64,000 bases of DNA from VRUE01 sp963747765. Lineage in GTDB: Bacteria > Actinomycetota > Thermoleophilia > Solirubrobacterales > 70-9. Position numbers and translations under genes: made by a program. The stretch spans positions 186,001-250,000 of the forward strand of contig CAVVGH010000008.1 in the NCBI GenBank assembly GCA_963747765.1. Direction: 5' to 3'. This document shows, in pieces, positions 63,771 through 64,000 of this stretch (position 1 is its first letter; the number at the start of each line of letters is the position of its first letter). Below the pieces are notes generated by a model. That model made no database searches. It worked only from the letters and a program-made list of their open reading frames with translations, and was not told where the DNA came from.

Positions 63771-64000
63771 ATGGCCAGAGCAAGAAAGCGCAAGAAGGGC
63801 GCCGCGGCGCAGCAGGTCCCCAGCACCGGCAGAAAGCCGATCATCGAGCTGCGCGACGTGACGAAGGTCTACCCGGGCGGGCACATGGCGCTCGACCGCG
63901 TCTCGCTGGCGATCGACCGCGGCGAGTTCGTCTTCCTCGTCGGCCCGACCGGTTGCGGCAAGTCGACGCTGATCAAGATGCTGATCCGCGAGCTCGACAC
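63771..64000 (+). CDS. ftsE: Cell-division ABC transporter ATPase FtsE, 3' truncated by window edge
   Basis: The first 76 codons are visible. A basic N-terminal extension (RARKRKKGAAAQQ) precedes the ABC domain: IIELRDVTKVYPGGHMALDRVSL then Walker A VGPTGCGKSTLIKMLIREL. The KxYP...AL pattern and LIREL are typical of FtsE, which with FtsX regulates septal peptidoglycan hydrolases. GAAGGAG lies upstream of ATG 63771. In many actinobacteria it directly follows prfB; here 17.5 kb intervene. Confidence 0.85.
   Translation, partial: MARARKRKKGAAAQQVPSTGRKPIIELRDVTKVYPGGHMALDRVSLAIDRGEFVFLVGPTGCGKSTLIKMLIRELD

Overview
This is a GC-rich bacterial chromosome segment. It is packed with genes, often uses GTG or TTG starts, and has many 4-base ATGA stop/start overlaps. 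The gene content suggests a soil actinobacterium, perhaps class Thermoleophilia (Solirubrobacterales-like). That placement is inference from style and gene order; there is no rRNA in the window. Most genes are core: the complete F1Fo ATP synthase operon, secA, prfA/prmC/tsaC, prfB, glyA, ahcY, nadA/nadC, a split transketolase, rpmE and a short hpf. I see no transposase, integrase, tRNA, rRNA or CRISPR locus.

Layout. 1-1262: a truncated HAD hydrolase and a small membrane protein. 1434-7478: coenzyme-B12 acyl-CoA mutase in two subunits (isobutyryl-CoA-mutase-like at two diagnostic positions), then etfB, etfA and ETF-quinone oxidoreductase, a branched-chain/fatty-acid oxidation block with a TetR-type palindrome before etfB. 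8515-13526: a DMT-type permease and a glycoconjugate cluster (DegT aminotransferase, an epimerase fused to an MGDG-synthase-like glycosyltransferase, a deacetylase). 14306-22349: alpha/beta hydrolase, L31, DUF1385 protein, RF1, PrmC, TsaC, a lysyl-oxidase-like secreted protein, SHMT and a DUF354 protein. 22865-31549: a WecA-like transferase and atpI-like-B-E-F-H-A-G-D-C. 31546-44338: M20 peptidase, LCP ligase, UDP-sugar dehydrogenase, two sugar nucleotidyltransferases, a PGI/PMI-type SIS protein, AhcY, ComF, HPF and SecA. 44513-54442: SnoaL-like protein, RF2 with its programmed frameshift, a sigma factor with Ogt, NadC, Fpg, NadA, transketolase halves and a haem-binding protein. 55067-61518: a two-component system facing a redox cluster (two small secreted or membrane proteins, ApbE, ferric-reductase-like membrane protein, ferredoxin reductase, 3Fe-4S ferredoxin). 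61972-63587: a DJ-1/PfpI protein and a GlxA-type regulator. 63771-end: start of ftsE.

The most unusual content is non-coding. The larger gene-free gaps (about 0.45-1.0 kb) are built from the same modules: a 47-bp hairpin repeated at about 70-bp spacing (family A, 14 copies), a long GTTTGCCCTCC palindrome (family B, 6 copies) and a GGGCGAT...TCGCCC hairpin (family C). Two of these gaps (7546-8504 and 46256-47253) are near-duplicate composite elements of about 1 kb with terminal inverted repeats and no ORF I can support. They could be MITE-like elements or large structured RNAs. Four of the six intergenic sites lie between convergent genes. One pair of family A repeats sits in frame inside prmC, adding about 42 residues to this release-factor methyltransferase. 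Two further small families (D, a hairpin reaching a perfect 28-bp stem; E, about 85 bp) also recur.
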